Source: Thiogranum sp. (GTDB taxonomy: Bacteria; Pseudomonadota; Gammaproteobacteria; DSM-19610). Taken from it: DNA of 64,000 bases. This document shows positions 50,075 to 61,463 of this stretch, piece after piece. The position numbers and the translations under genes are program-made. Where the stretch lies: assembly GCA_024636585.1 (NCBI GenBank), contig JAGXGS010000060.1, positions 1 to 64,000 of the forward strand, in the 5' to 3' direction. Each line of letters begins with the position of its first letter. Position 1 is the first letter of the stretch. The notes under the pieces are model-generated. The model was not told the origin of the DNA, searched no databases, and saw only the letters and a list, made by a program, of their open reading frames with translations.

Positions 50075-51159
50075 GCCCCGATCCGGTTCTGGTGCAACGC
50101 TGGATCCGCCCGGAAGTCCAGGCGTTGACGGCCTATCACGTGCCGGACGCCGGCCAGTACATCAAGCTCGACGCCATGGAAAATCCTTATCGGTGGCCGG
50201 CTGAACTGGTCGAGCAGTGGCTGGACATACTGCGTACCGTCGAACTCAACCGGTATCCCGACCCTGGCGCAAAAGCCCTGACCGCGCAGCTCAGGGAGGC
50301 GATGCAGGTGCCGGATGGCATGCAGGTGGTGCTGGGCAACGGTTCCGATGAACTGATCCAGATGCTGGCGCTGGCAGTGGCGCAACCGGGGCGGGTGGTC
50401 CTGTCGCCGGATCCGACCTTCGTCATGTACCGGCTGATTGCCGAGGTCGCGGGCATGCGTTACCAGAGCGTGCCGCTGGCCGAGGATTTTGCCCTGGATC
50501 TGGATGCGACTCTGCGCGCCATCGAGCAGCATCAGCCGGCCATCGTGTTTCTCGCCTACCCCAACAATCCGACCGGCACTCTGTTCGAGGCCGCTGCCGT
50601 CGAGGCGATTCTGCGCAGCGCGCCCGGACTGGTGGTGGTCGATGAGGCCTATGCGCCTTTTACCGATGCCAGCTTCATGTCGCGCCTGACGGAATTCCCC
50701 AATCTGCTGGTGCTGCGCACGGTATCGAAAATGGGTCTGGCCGGTTTGCGGCTGGGCCTGTTGATCGGCGCCCCCGAATGGCTGGGCGAAATCGACAAGA
50801 CCCGTCTGCCTTACAACATCAATGTGCTGACCCAGGCGAGTGCGCAGTTTGCCCTGGAGCATAAAGCCGTGCTGGACGAACAGGCGACGCAGATCCGGAT
50901 CGATCGCGCGCGTTTGTTCGAGGCATTGAATGTCCTGCCAGGTGTGCACGCCTATCCGAGTGATGCCAATTTCATTCTGTTTCGCGTACCGGCCGGCCGC
51001 GCCGGTGAGCTTTTCGAGAAGCTGCGCGATCAGCACGTACTCGTCAAGAATCTTGCCGGCGCCGGTGAGCGGCTGCGCGATTGTCTGCGTGTCACGGTGG
51101 GCCGGCCGGAAGAAAACCAGGCGTTTCTCGCGGCACTCGCAAAGGCTTTATCCGCATGA
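50071..51159 (+). CDS. hisC: Histidinol-phosphate aminotransferase
   Basis: HisC is a PLP enzyme converting imidazole-acetol phosphate to histidinol phosphate. The 362-residue class I/II aminotransferase has [27 protein letters not shown], and the PLP Lys in [14 protein letters not shown]. It starts with GTG. The remaining his genes (B, H, A, F, I, E) are elsewhere, as is usual for this hisGDC block. Confidence 0.97.
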   Translation: MSPDPVLVQRWIRPEVQALTAYHVPDAGQYIKLDAMENPYRWPAELVEQWLDILRTVELNRYPDPGAKALTAQLREAMQVPDGMQVVLGNGSDELIQMLALAVAQPGRVVLSPDPTFVMYRLIAEVAGMRYQSVPLAEDFALDLDATLRAIEQHQPAIVFLAYPNNPTGTLFEAAAVEAILRSAPGLVVVDEAYAPFTDASFMSRLTEFPNLLVLRTVSKMGLAGLRLGLLIGAPEWLGEIDKTRLPYNINVLTQASAQFALEHKAVLDEQATQIRIDRARLFEALNVLPGVHAYPSDANFILFRVPAGRAGELFEKLRDQHVLVKNLAGAGERLRDCLRVTVGRPEENQAFLAALAKALSA

Positions 51160-51172
51160 GGCGCACAGGCTG

Positions 51173-51439
51173 ATGGCGTGCCAGCGCTGCATTATCCGGG
51201 GTCGCGTGCAAGGTGTGTTTTTCCGCGCGTCCACTGAACGCGAATCGAAGCGGCTGGGCCTGACCGGTTATGCCATCAATCTGCGTGACGGCGCGGTGGA
51301 AGTGCTGGCCTGTGGCGAAGCGGCTGCAGTAGAGGAACTCAAGGCCTGGTTACGGGAAGGTCCGCCTGACGCCGAGGTGAGCACCGTCGAGTTCGAGGCG
51401 GCCGAGGAAACGCCGCCCGGCCGTTTTACAGTGGGCTGA
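51173..51439 (+). CDS. acyP: Acylphosphatase
   Basis: Acylphosphatase hydrolyses acyl phosphates such as carbamoyl phosphate. The 88-residue protein starts at ATG 51173, hidden inside a longer ORF. The catalytic Arg18 lies in [15 protein letters not shown], and the catalytic Asn lies in [13 protein letters not shown]. It follows hisC by 13 bp, so it may be co-transcribed, and its 3' end overlaps nadB by 14 bp on the other strand. Confidence 0.95.
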   Translation: MACQRCIIRGRVQGVFFRASTERESKRLGLTGYAINLRDGAVEVLACGEAAAVEELKAWLREGPPDAEVSTVEFEAAEETPPGRFTVG

Positions 51440-53096
51440 CCGCGCTGCGCGGTCCGGCACCGTTGCCGCCACTGGTTCCATGGCCGGCCGGCGATACCTC
51501 CCGCGGCGTCAGCACCGTTGCGGTCGGCGGCTGACTGTCGTCGGGCTGCGGATAGTCCAGCGTGTAGTGCAGTCCGCGACTTTCCTTGCGCAACTGTGCA
51601 GAGCGAATGATCAGCACCGCCACCTGAACCAGATTGCGCAGTTCCAGCAGATCGTTGGTGACAGTGAAATTCCAGTAGTATTCCTGAATTTCACTCTGCA
51701 GCAGCTCGGCGCGGCGGCGCGCGCGTTCCAGCCGTTTGTTGGTGCGCACGATCCCGACATAGTCCCACATGAAATGACGCAGCTCATCCCAGTTATGACT
51801 GACTACGACCTCTTCGTCGGAGTCGGTGACGTTGGATTCATCCCACTCCGGCAGTTCCGGCGGCATCGGCGTCGCAGCCAGTTGCGCCTGGATATCGTCG
51901 GCGGCCGCGCTCGCGAACACCAGGCACTCCAGCAGCGAATTACTGGCCATGCGATTGGCACCGTGCAGGCCGGTACAGGCCGCTTCGCCCACCACATAAA
52001 GCCCCGGCAGATCGCTGCGGCCCTGCAGATCGACGACTACGCCGCCACAGGTGTAGTGGGCCGCCGGCACCACCGGAATCGGCTCCCGGGTCATGTCGAT
52101 ACCGAAATCCAGGCAGCGTTGCTGCACGGTCGGAAAATGCTCGTGAATAAAGGCCGCGGATTTGTGCGAAATATCCAGCAATACATGATCGATACCCAGG
52201 CGTTTCATCTCATGATCGATGGCGCGCGCAACAATGTCGCGTGGCGCCAGTTCGGCACGCTGATCGAAGCGTTGCATAAACGGTTTGCCGTCGGGTAGCA
52301 ACAGCTTGCCGCCTTCGCCGCGTACCGCCTCGGTGATCAGAAACGACTTGGCTTTCGGGTGGTACAGGCAGGTGGGATGAAACTGGTTGAATTCCATGTT
52401 GGCAACCCGGCAGCCGGCGCGCCAGGCCATGGCGATTCCGTCACCGGTCGAAGTGTCGGGATTGCTGGTGTAGAGATAGACCTTGCTGGCGCCGCCAGTG
52501 GCGAGCACCACGCATTTCGCCCGAAACACTTCCACGCGCGGTTGTTCACGATCCAGCACATAGGCGCCCAGACAGCGGTTGTCGGATTTATCGAGCCGCG
52601 CAGCGGTGATCACGTCGACCGCGATATGCTGTTCGAACAGATCAATATTGTCGCGGCTGCGCACCGTCTCGACGAGGCTGGTTTCGACTGCCCGGCCGGT
52701 TGCATCGGCTGCATGAATCACGCGGCGGTGTTCGTGGCCGCCTTCGCGGGTGAGGTGAAACAGGTTCTTGCCGGCATCCTGCTGGCGTGTAAAAGGCACT
52801 CCGAGATCGATCAGCCATTGCACCGCCTCGGGACCGTGCTCCACAGTGAAGCGTACCGCCTCAGGATTACAGAGGCCGGCACCGGCGATCATGGTATCGT
52901 TGATGTGCGATTCGAGAGAGTCCTCGTCGTCGAGCACTGCGGAAATGCCGCCCTGCGCATACCAGGTGTTGCCTTCCTGCAGCGGGCCCTTGGACAGAAT
53001 CGCAACCCGTGCCGTGGCCGGCAGGCGCAGTCCCAGCGTCAAACCGGCGGCGCCGCTGCCAATGATGAGTACGTCGTACTGGTGCTGGGTGTGCAT
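51426..53096 (-). CDS. nadB: L-aspartate oxidase
   Basis: NadB oxidises aspartate to iminoaspartate with FAD in NAD synthesis. The 556-residue product has the FAD motif [19 protein letters not shown] and [18 protein letters not shown]. The capping domain includes [17 protein letters not shown], and the active-site [20 protein letters not shown] follows. The C-terminal helical region is complete. It is divergent from rpoE, the arrangement seen in E. coli and Pseudomonas. NadA is not in the window. Confidence 0.97.
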   Translation of the reverse strand: MHTQHQYDVLIIGSGAAGLTLGLRLPATARVAILSKGPLQEGNTWYAQGGISAVLDDEDSLESHINDTMIAGAGLCNPEAVRFTVEHGPEAVQWLIDLGVPFTRQQDAGKNLFHLTREGGHEHRRVIHAADATGRAVETSLVETVRSRDNIDLFEQHIAVDVITAARLDKSDNRCLGAYVLDREQPRVEVFRAKCVVLATGGASKVYLYTSNPDTSTGDGIAMAWRAGCRVANMEFNQFHPTCLYHPKAKSFLITEAVRGEGGKLLLPDGKPFMQRFDQRAELAPRDIVARAIDHEMKRLGIDHVLLDISHKSAAFIHEHFPTVQQRCLDFGIDMTREPIPVVPAAHYTCGGVVVDLQGRSDLPGLYVVGEAACTGLHGANRMASNSLLECLVFASAAADDIQAQLAATPMPPELPEWDESNVTDSDEEVVVSHNWDELRHFMWDYVGIVRTNKRLERARRRAELLQSEIQEYYWNFTVTNDLLELRNLVQVAVLIIRSAQLRKESRGLHYTLDYPQPDDSQPPTATVLTPREVSPAGHGTSGGNGAGPRSAVSPL

Positions 53097-53154
53097 GGCG
53101 GCTGGTCGGCTCCCGCGGAATCGGGTATCGTTCAGTCCCCGAGTTTTGGTTAAC

Positions 53155-53182
53155 TTGTTCAGATTAAAGCGCTTTGTACATA
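53155..53182 (+). promoter_or_regulatory. Possible sigma-70 promoter upstream of rpoE
   Basis: TTGTTC at 53155-53160 and TACATA at 53177-53182 are 16 bp apart. This would give a longer rpoE transcript independent of sigma-E. The hexamers are only moderate. Confidence 0.3.
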
Positions 53183-53210
53183 AACTCTACCGCAAATGAT
53201 AGCCGCTGGC

Positions 53211-53237
53211 GAACTCCCGACGGTTTCCCGGGTCTAC
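53211..53237 (+). promoter_or_regulatory. Sigma-E-type promoter of the rpoE operon
   Basis: GAACTC at 53211-53216 and TCTAC at 53233-53237 are separated by 16 bp, close to the sigma-E consensus GAACTT-N16-TCTGA. The expected start near 53243 leaves a leader of about 38 nt with AAGAGG nine bases before the rpoE ATG. It implies autoregulation, as known for rpoE and algU. Confidence 0.65.
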
Positions 53238-53280
53238 TGGAAGCATGCACGCTCTCCGGGACCCGAAGAGGCTGGTCCGG

Positions 53281-53877
53281 ATGAGTGAAAAAAACCTGGA
53301 CCAGGAGCTGGTCGAGCGCGTGCAGAATGGCGACAAGGCCGCGTTCGACATCCTGGTGCGCAAGTACGAACACAAGCTGGCCAATGTCGTCGGCCGCTAT
53401 ATCCGCGATTCCAGCGAGGTGCTCGATGTGGTGCAGGAATCCTTTATCAAGGCTTACCGTGCGTTGCCGAACTTCCGCGGCGACAGTGCCTTCTACACAT
53501 GGCTGTACCGAATTGGCATCAATACTGCGAAGAACTACCTGGTGGCCTCCAGCCGGCGCCCCCCTGGCGAGGACGTGGATGCGCAGGACGCGGAACAATT
53601 TGACGGCGGTGCTGGTCTGAGAGAATACGCCACGCCGGAGCGCATCGCGTTGCAGGGCGAACTGGCCGACACCATCGTGGCCGCCATCGATGAGTTGCCG
53701 GAGGAGTTGCGTAATGCCCTGGTCCTGCGTGAACTGGACGGGTTGAGTTACGAGGAGATCGCCACTGCCATGGACTGCCCGATCGGGACTGTGAGATCAA
53801 GAATTTTCCGCGCCCGCGACGCCGTTGAACAACGCATTCGGCCGCTGCTGGAAGGAAGTGATTCAGGTGAATACTAA
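53281..53877 (+). CDS. rpoE: Extracytoplasmic stress sigma factor RpoE/AlgU
   Basis: RpoE is the sigma factor for envelope stress, released when RseA is cleaved. From ATG 53281 (MSEKNLDQELVERVQNGDKA) it has 198 residues: region 2 (VVGRYIRDSSEVLDVVQESFIKAYRA, with the FRGDSAFYTWLYRIG -10 recognition part) and region 4 (LRELDGLSYEEIATAMDCPIGTVRSRIFRARDA). The track's upstream Met coincides with the predicted transcription start and is excluded. It overlaps rseA by one base and heads rpoE-rseA-rseB-rseC-degP. Confidence 0.97.
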   Translation: MSEKNLDQELVERVQNGDKAAFDILVRKYEHKLANVVGRYIRDSSEVLDVVQESFIKAYRALPNFRGDSAFYTWLYRIGINTAKNYLVASSRRPPGEDVDAQDAEQFDGGAGLREYATPERIALQGELADTIVAAIDELPEELRNALVLRELDGLSYEEIATAMDCPIGTVRSRIFRARDAVEQRIRPLLEGSDSGEY

Positions 53878-54431
53878 TGACTGATGAAATCCGTGAACAA
53901 CTGTCGGCCCTGATGGACGACGAACTTGACGAGCTTGAACATCCGCTACTGCTCAGCCGGCTGGAGCGCGATGCCGGCTTGCGCGACTGTCTCGCGCATT
54001 ACGAACTGATCGGAGCAGTCCTGCGCGGTGAAGGCAATATCAATACGCTGGGTATCTCTGCCCGGGTTCAGGCTGCGCTGCATGACGATGAACCTTTGCA
54101 CGGCGGAAAGGCGGCTGCGCGTAGCGGCGGCCCAGGCTGGCTCAAACCGCTGGCCGGACTGGCAGTGGCCGCTTCGGTGGCGGCGATTGCGCTGTTCAGC
54201 GTGACATCGTTGCGTGAAACCGAGGTGCCCCACGCGCCGCTGATCGCTGTCGGCGATAATCCAGCGCCGCTGGTGGCCCGTGCTGCGGACTCCAGCAGCG
54301 AACAGTGGGACCGCATCGACAAACGCCTGTCCGGCTATCTGGTGAATCATAATGAGTACGCAGCCAGTCGCGGGGTGCAGGGCGTGACGCCTTATGTGCG
54401 CATCGTCGGTTTTGAAAACAGCCCGCAATGA
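53877..54431 (+). CDS. rseA: Anti-sigma-E factor RseA (MucA-like)
   Basis: RseA is a single-span inner-membrane protein that sequesters RpoE and is cut by DegS and RseP under stress. The 184-residue product starts with the N-terminal anti-sigma domain (REQLSALMDDELDELE), has one membrane segment at about residues 84-106 (GLAVAASVAAIALFSVTSL), and a periplasmic tail. The tail ends with YVRIVGFENS, similar to MucA-type ends. It overlaps rpoE by one base and rseB by 4 bp. Confidence 0.93.
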   Translation: MTDEIREQLSALMDDELDELEHPLLLSRLERDAGLRDCLAHYELIGAVLRGEGNINTLGISARVQAALHDDEPLHGGKAAARSGGPGWLKPLAGLAVAASVAAIALFSVTSLRETEVPHAPLIAVGDNPAPLVARAADSSSEQWDRIDKRLSGYLVNHNEYAASRGVQGVTPYVRIVGFENSPQ

Positions 54432-55411
54432 CACGATCAATTTCCCCGGTTCTCTGGCTGCTGTCGGCGCTGCTGATGTCCACGGGCGCGGCGGCGCAAA
54501 GTGCCCGCGACTGGCTGGAACGAATGTCGACCGCATCCCAGACACTCAATTACTCCGGTATTTTCGTCTATCAGCACCAGGGCCAGCTGGAAGCCATGCA
54601 GATTGTGCATGCCATGGACGAAAGCGGCGAACGCGAGCGGCTGGTGTCGCTGACCGGTCCCGAGCGCGAGGTGTTGCGGGATAACCGGGCCGTGACCTGT
54701 ATTCTCGCTGACCGCCAGTCGGTGCTGGTCAACAAAAGCCAGCCGCGGGCGCCATTTCCACTGAGTTTTCCCCGCCAGCTGATGGAGCTGGAGCAACATT
54801 ACACTTTTGAGGTGCTGGATGAGGATCGGGTTGCCGGGTTGAATTGCCGGATAGTGGCAGTACAGCCGCGGGATCAGTTCCGTTACGGACGGCGCCTGTG
54901 CGTACACGATGCCAGTCACCTGTTGCTGCGTTCCGAAGTAACCGGCACGGATGGCGGGACGGTGGAACAAATGATGTTCACTTCGGTCGAGTTCCCGGAC
55001 AAGATTCCTGCTTCAGCACTGTCACCGCAGCTGGATGGCGCGGACTTCACCTGGCAGCGTGAACCCGAGCAGCAGCCGCAGACCAATGCCGCGACACGCA
55101 AAGCATCGCGTTGGCGGGTCGGTGAGGTGCCGGGCGGGTTCATGCTCGTCGATCACACCTGGCATCGCCTGTCCGGTGGCGAGCCGGGGGTCGAGCACTG
55201 GGTATACAGCGATGGCCTGGCAAGTCTGTCCGTCTATGTCGAACAGTCCCAGAATGCGGACGAGTCCTATGGCGGGGTGACTCGCCGAGGCGCCCTGAAT
55301 GCCTATGGAAAAATGATCGACGGGTATTATGTGACGGTCATCGGCGAGGTGCCGCGGCGCACCGTTGAGCTGGTCGGTGACTCAGTGGAGAGTCGCCAGG
55401 CGGAGCAATGA
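54428..55411 (+). CDS. rseB: Sigma-E regulatory protein RseB (MucB-like)
   Basis: RseB is the periplasmic protein that shields RseA from DegS and senses LPS intermediates or mislocalised lipoproteins. The 327-residue product has a signal peptide (VLWLLSALLMSTGAAAQ). The MucB/RseB N-domain follows (ARDWLERMSTASQTLNYSGI, then FVYQHQG), and then a smaller C-terminal domain with VEHWVYSDGLASLSVYVE. It overlaps rseA and rseC by 4 bp. Confidence 0.94.
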   Translation: MTRSISPVLWLLSALLMSTGAAAQSARDWLERMSTASQTLNYSGIFVYQHQGQLEAMQIVHAMDESGERERLVSLTGPEREVLRDNRAVTCILADRQSVLVNKSQPRAPFPLSFPRQLMELEQHYTFEVLDEDRVAGLNCRIVAVQPRDQFRYGRRLCVHDASHLLLRSEVTGTDGGTVEQMMFTSVEFPDKIPASALSPQLDGADFTWQREPEQQPQTNAATRKASRWRVGEVPGGFMLVDHTWHRLSGGEPGVEHWVYSDGLASLSVYVEQSQNADESYGGVTRRGALNAYGKMIDGYYVTVIGEVPRRTVELVGDSVESRQAEQ

Positions 55412-55884
55412 TCGAGGAAGCCGCCCATGTCGTGCAGGTAGAAGGCGCCGAGGTCTGGGTGGAGACCGAGCGGCGCTCGACCTGTTCATCCTGTTCGGCG
55501 CGGAGCGGTTGTGGCACCGGCGCACTTTCCCAGGCACTCGGCAAGCGGCGCAACCGGGTGCGGGTTTTGTCACAACTGCCGCTGCAGGTCGGCGATCAGG
55601 TGGTGATTGGCATCCACGAACAGGCCCTGGTGCGCGGTTCGCTGGCGGTGTATGCAGTGCCGCTCGTGTTGCTGTTGCTGGGTGCGTTAGCCGGCGATTT
55701 GGGAGCCGGGCTGTTTTTGTGGCAAAGTGCGGAGCTGGCGAGCACGCTGCTGGGGTTGGGCGGGCTGGCAGCCGGCCTGTGGTGGCTGCGACGCTTTACC
55801 GAACAGATCAAAACAAATGAGAATTATCAGCCTCTGGTGTTGCGCAGGGCAAACGTGACGCTGGAAATGAATGCTATCAAGTAA
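55408..55884 (+). CDS. rseC: RseC/MucC family membrane protein
   Basis: RseC/MucC is a small inner-membrane protein encoded in sigma-E operons and also linked to reduction of SoxR. The 158-residue product has a Cys-rich N-terminal motif (STCSSCSARSGCGTG), two membrane segments at about residues 70-92 and 98-120, and a short polar tail. The four Cys could bind an iron-sulfur centre, as proposed for relatives. It ends 13 bp before the degP-like start. Confidence 0.92.
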   Translation: MIEEAAHVVQVEGAEVWVETERRSTCSSCSARSGCGTGALSQALGKRRNRVRVLSQLPLQVGDQVVIGIHEQALVRGSLAVYAVPLVLLLLGALAGDLGAGLFLWQSAELASTLLGLGGLAAGLWWLRRFTEQIKTNENYQPLVLRRANVTLEMNAIK

Positions 55885-55897
55885 TACAGGAGTGACT

Positions 55898-57325
55898 ATG
55901 AACGTGTTGACGCGAACCTTTGGCACCGCTTTCATTGCCCTGACGGTGCTGATCGGCGCCGCCGGCGTGCAGGCCCGGTCCTTACCCGATTTCACCGACC
56001 TGGTCGAGCAGACCGGTGTCGCGGTGGTGAACATCAGCACCACACAGAAGGTCAAGGGCGGTATGCAGCTGCCGGAAGGGATGGAGATACCCGACCTGCC
56101 GGAGGGCTCGCCATTCAACGACCTGTTCAAGCATTTCTTCGGTGAAGGTGACGGACCTCCGCAGGAGCGCGAGGCCAGATCACTGGGCTCCGGATTTATC
56201 ATTTCAGAAGATGGCTACATCCTGACCAACAATCACGTGGTCAAGGATGCTGACGATGTGACGGTGCGTCTCGACGACCGGCGCGAGCTGAAAGCGGAAG
56301 TTATCGGGACCGACGAGCGCAGCGATGTGGCGCTGTTGAAAATCGACGCCAGCGACCTGCCGGTTGCGAAAATCGGCAAATCCGAGGAGCTCAGGGTTGG
56401 TGAGTGGGTGCTGGCAATCGGGTCACCCTTCGGTTTCGATCGTTCCGCCACGGCCGGTATCGTGAGCGCCAAGGGCCGGGCGTTGCCGCGTGAAAATTAC
56501 GTGCCATTCATTCAGACCGATGTGGCCATCAACCCCGGTAATTCGGGCGGACCGCTGTTCAATCTCGATGGCGAAGTGGTGGGTGTGAATTCGCAGATCT
56601 ACAGCCGCACCGGGGGCTTCATGGGTCTGTCATTCTCGATTCCGATCGAGGTGGCGATGGATGTGGCCAAACAACTCCGGGAGCACGGCAAGGTCAGTCG
56701 CGGCTGGCTGGGCGTGTTGATTCAGGACGTTACCCTGGAGCTGGCTGAATCCTTCGGCATGAGCAAGCCGCAGGGTGCGCTGATCGCCAGGGTGATGCCG
56801 GACAGCCCGGCAAAGAAGCACGGTCTGCAGGTTGGCGATGTCATTCTTTCGTTCAACGGCAAGGACATTGTGCAGTCCTCAAAATTACCTCCGGTAGTGG
56901 GAACCACACCGATTGGTGAGCGGGTGCCGGTCAAGGTGATGCGCGACGGCCGCATCCGGACCCTGACGGTAGTGCTGGATGAATTGCCGGATCAGGACGA
57001 AGCGATTATTGCCAAAGCGGACGACAGCAAGACAAAGACGGAAAATCGCGTCGGCGTGCAGGTGGCAAACCTGACGCCCGCGCAGCGCGATGAACTCGAT
57101 ATTGAAAGCGGCGTGCTGGTTGAGCATGTCGGCCAGGGTGCGGCCAGCAGTGCCGGTATGCGCGCTGGCGATATCATTGTCCGCATGGATAACAAGCCGG
57201 TGAAGAATGTCGATCAGTTCGAAGAGATGATCAAGAAACTGCCGGCCGGCAAATCGGTGGCGGTGCTCGTGCAACGGCGCGGTGGCCCGATTTTCATGGC
57301 CATGAAGGTTCCAGAGCGGCCTTGA
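55898..57325 (+). CDS. mucD: Periplasmic Do/DegP-like serine protease (MucD-type)
   Basis: This is an HtrA-family protease and chaperone for misfolded envelope proteins. The ATG at 55898 with ACAGGAGT upstream gives 475 residues, with a signal peptide ending GVQA. The triad is visible: His in ILTNNHVVKDADD, Asp in DERSDVALLKID, and Ser in NPGNSGGPLFNLDG. Two PDZ domains follow (GVLIQDVTLELAESFG and GVLVEHVGQGAASSAG). Its place after rseC matches mucD of Pseudomonas. Confidence 0.96.
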   Translation: MNVLTRTFGTAFIALTVLIGAAGVQARSLPDFTDLVEQTGVAVVNISTTQKVKGGMQLPEGMEIPDLPEGSPFNDLFKHFFGEGDGPPQEREARSLGSGFIISEDGYILTNNHVVKDADDVTVRLDDRRELKAEVIGTDERSDVALLKIDASDLPVAKIGKSEELRVGEWVLAIGSPFGFDRSATAGIVSAKGRALPRENYVPFIQTDVAINPGNSGGPLFNLDGEVVGVNSQIYSRTGGFMGLSFSIPIEVAMDVAKQLREHGKVSRGWLGVLIQDVTLELAESFGMSKPQGALIARVMPDSPAKKHGLQVGDVILSFNGKDIVQSSKLPPVVGTTPIGERVPVKVMRDGRIRTLTVVLDELPDQDEAIIAKADDSKTKTENRVGVQVANLTPAQRDELDIESGVLVEHVGQGAASSAGMRAGDIIVRMDNKPVKNVDQFEEMIKKLPAGKSVAVLVQRRGGPIFMAMKVPERP

Positions 57326-57615
57326 CGGTTCAACCGGTACAGCTGACGCTGTATTACCGCGAAGGCTGCCATCTGTGTGACAGCATGCTGCAGGCCCTTC
57401 GTGGCCTGCAGTCATGTCTGGGGTTCGAGCTGGAGGTGCTGGATATCGACCGCGACCCGCAACTCCGGCAGCGCTATGACGAATGGGTGCCGGTGTTGTG
57501 CGATCGGGACCGGGAAATCTGCCATTACCACCTCGACGAGAACAGTTTGCGCGAGGCCATCGAGGCCGCTGCGCAGGCGCCGACTGGCTCCGTGAGTGGG
57601 TCGACAGCAGAATAG
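57322..57615 (+). CDS. Glutaredoxin-like protein (DUF836)
   Basis: The 97-residue protein has a thioredoxin-fold start, LTLYYREGCHLCDSM, with a CHLC redox pair, then LEVLDIDRDPQLRQRYDEWVP with the cis-Pro segment. This matches the DUF836 glutaredoxin-like family. It begins at TTG 57322, overlapping the mucD TGA, so translation is coupled. A reductase role for a neighbour is possible but unproven. The next gene, lepA, is separated by a terminator. Confidence 0.85.
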   Translation: MTVQPVQLTLYYREGCHLCDSMLQALRGLQSCLGFELEVLDIDRDPQLRQRYDEWVPVLCDRDREICHYHLDENSLREAIEAAAQAPTGSVSGSTAE

Positions 57616-57663
57616 CGTGTATACTTGCCGGCGGATTCGGGATCGGTCGAAGGTCTCAAGAGT

Positions 57664-57685
57664 AGCGCCGCTTCGGCGCTTTTTT
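57664..57685 (+). terminator. Intrinsic terminator before lepA
   Basis: AGCGCCG and CGGCGCT form a 7-bp GC-rich stem with the loop CTT, followed by a run of T. It ends the rpoE-to-DUF836 operon and lies about 55 bp upstream of lepA, so lepA needs its own promoter or read-through. A TATACT box at 57620-57625 lies upstream of the stem without a well-spaced -35. Confidence 0.85.
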
Positions 57686-57740
57686 AATTAGGAATTCAGA
57701 TTGTTATCTGTGTTATTGAAAATCAGCGGCGGGTGCGGTC

Positions 57741-59543
<1,803 letters not shown>

Positions 59544-59544
59544 T

Positions 59545-60354
59545 ATGAATCTGGATTTTCCAACGATACTGGTAACCGCCACCCTGGTTACCGGCTTGAT
59601 CTGGGCGCTGGACGCCCTGTTGTGGGCGCCGGCGCGCAAACGCAGGGCCGCCGAACAGACAGACCCGGAGCAGGCGGCGGAGGTGTTGAAAGAGCCGACC
59701 CTGGTGGAATACGCGAAATCGTTTTTCCCGGTCATCCTTGCCGTGTTATTGCTGCGCTCGTTCCTGGTCGAGCCGTTCCGGATCCCGTCCGGATCGATGA
59801 TGCCGACGCTACTGGTAGGTGACTTCATCCTGGTCAACAAATTTGCCTATGGCATCCGGCTGCCGGTGGCCAATAACAAGGTGATCGATCTTGGCGCTCC
59901 CGAGCGCGGCGACGTGGTGGTGTTCCGCTTCCCGAAAGATCCCGATATCGATTACATAAAGCGGGTGGTCGGCGTTCCGGGTGATCATCTCGTGTATGCA
60001 AACAAGACGCTTTATGTAAATGGTGAACAGGTGCCGCAGATTCCGATCGGCGACTATGTTGGAATCGGCTCCGGGCTGTCCATGTCGGGTGCCAGCATGC
60101 GTCGCGAAATGCTGGGCGATGCGGAGCACGATATTCTGGTGGTTCCCGGCAGCCATGGTATAAATGCCGATGTAGTGGTGCCGGCGGATCACTATTTTGT
60201 CATGGGCGACAACCGCGACAACAGCAACGACAGCCGTTACTGGGGGTTCGTGCCCGACGAGAACCTGGTGGGACGCGCCTTCATGATCTGGATGAACTGG
60301 GATTCCGCGGCTTCCGGAGTCGCGTGGGACCGCCTCGGTGATTCCATACAATAG
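59545..60354 (+). CDS. lepB: Signal peptidase I
   Basis: LepB cuts signal peptides from exported proteins. The 269-residue product has two N-terminal membrane segments, the nucleophile Ser in FRIPSGSMMPTLLVGD, the general-base Lys in DPDIDYIKRVVGVPGD, and the late box VMGDNRDNSNDSRYWG. It has a normal length for gammaproteobacteria lacking the longer E. coli insert. It is co-transcribed with lepA and DUF4845. Confidence 0.97.
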   Translation: MNLDFPTILVTATLVTGLIWALDALLWAPARKRRAAEQTDPEQAAEVLKEPTLVEYAKSFFPVILAVLLLRSFLVEPFRIPSGSMMPTLLVGDFILVNKFAYGIRLPVANNKVIDLGAPERGDVVVFRFPKDPDIDYIKRVVGVPGDHLVYANKTLYVNGEQVPQIPIGDYVGIGSGLSMSGASMRREMLGDAEHDILVVPGSHGINADVVVPADHYFVMGDNRDNSNDSRYWGFVPDENLVGRAFMIWMNWDSAASGVAWDRLGDSIQ

Positions 60355-60372
60355 CCTGTGGAGAACATATAA

Positions 60373-60747
60373 ATGAAAACACGGTATGAGCAACGCGGAA
60401 TGACGGCGATCGGCTGGCTGCTGGTGCTGGGTCTGATTGCATTTTTTACCCTGATCACGCTGCGCCTGGTGCCGCTCTATCTGGAGCACACCAAGATCGT
60501 ATCGGTTCTGGAGTCGCTGGAAAAAGAGCCGCGCCTCACCAAGATGACCAAGGCAGAGATCTATTCCATTATCAGCAAGCGCTTCGATGTCAACGACGTG
60601 CGCAACGTGCCGACCACGGATGTCATCATCGTCAGCGATGGCCGTACCACCAAGGTTGGTATCGATTACGAACGCCGCACCAGTTTGTTCTCGAACATCG
60701 ATCTGGTCGCTTCGTTCAGCAAGCATATCGAGGTGGTTGCGCATTGA
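60373..60747 (+). CDS. DUF4845 single-span membrane protein
   Basis: The 124-residue protein has a short basic start with a pilin-like QRGMTAIGWLLVLGLIAFFT segment, one membrane span at about residues 11-32, and a small C-terminal domain with IYSIISKRFDVNDVRNVPTT. This matches DUF4845, commonly found between lepB and rnc. The function is unknown; the prepilin-like N-terminus is notable but lacks a clear peptidase site. It overlaps rnc by 4 bp. Confidence 0.88.
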   Translation: MKTRYEQRGMTAIGWLLVLGLIAFFTLITLRLVPLYLEHTKIVSVLESLEKEPRLTKMTKAEIYSIISKRFDVNDVRNVPTTDVIIVSDGRTTKVGIDYERRTSLFSNIDLVASFSKHIEVVAH

Positions 60748-61442
60748 GCGATGCGCTGGATGCCCTGGGCCGCGCCCTTCAGTACCGGTTCAGAAATCCC
60801 GCGCTTCTGGAAGCGGCGCTGACCCATCGCAGCGCGGCCAGTCTCAATAATGAACGGATGGAATTCCTCGGCGATGCGGTACTCGGCTACCTGATAGCCG
60901 CCAGCCTGTTTGAACGTTTTCCTGAAGCCAGTGAAGGACAGCTCAGTCGATTGCGCGCCATGCTGGTAAAGCGCGACACGCTGGCGAGTGTCGCGCGCGA
61001 TCTGAAGCTCGGCGATTACCTGCGGCTGGGATCAGGCGAACTGAAAAGCGGCGGGTTTCGCCGCGACTCGATTCTCGCCGATGCGCTGGAAGCCATTCTT
61101 GGCGCCATGGTGCTGGACAATGGCGGCAGCCTCGATGCCTGTGATGCCTGCGTACAGCGCCTGTTTGCGGAGCGTATCGAAAGACTGTCGCCGGTCGACG
61201 AGCTGAAAGATCCCAAAACCCGCCTGCAGGAATACCTGCAATCCCGCCGGCTGGAACTGCCGGTATATAAAGTATTGGAGATCAGCGGTGATGCGCACGA
61301 TCAATCATTTGTGGTTGAATGCCGGGTGGACGGTGTCGAAGCGCCGGTACGTGGCGCAGGCAGCAGCCGGCGACGCGCCGAACAGGTTGCCGCCGAAGCC
61401 GCTCTCGTGCAGTTACATGCAAGCCCTCTCGATGGCGCCTGA
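60744..61442 (+). CDS. rnc: Ribonuclease III
   Basis: RNase III cleaves double-stranded RNA, including the rRNA precursor. The 232-residue product has the signature NERMEFLGDAVLGYLIA near residue 34, the second acidic site ILADALEAILGAMVLDNG, and a C-terminal dsRNA-binding domain (PKTRLQEYLQSRRLELPVYK). The start is TTG 60744, overlapping the DUF4845 stop. era follows 21 bp later, the usual rnc-era-recO order. Confidence 0.97.
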   Translation: MSDALDALGRALQYRFRNPALLEAALTHRSAASLNNERMEFLGDAVLGYLIAASLFERFPEASEGQLSRLRAMLVKRDTLASVARDLKLGDYLRLGSGELKSGGFRRDSILADALEAILGAMVLDNGGSLDACDACVQRLFAERIERLSPVDELKDPKTRLQEYLQSRRLELPVYKVLEISGDAHDQSFVVECRVDGVEAPVRGAGSSRRRAEQVAAEAALVQLHASPLDGA

Positions 61443-61463
61443 GTCGCACCTGCGCGGGTTCTT

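Noticed and set aside
57601-57625. TCGACA and TATACT as a lepA promoter
   Set aside because: The boxes are only 13 bp apart and lie upstream of a strong terminator.
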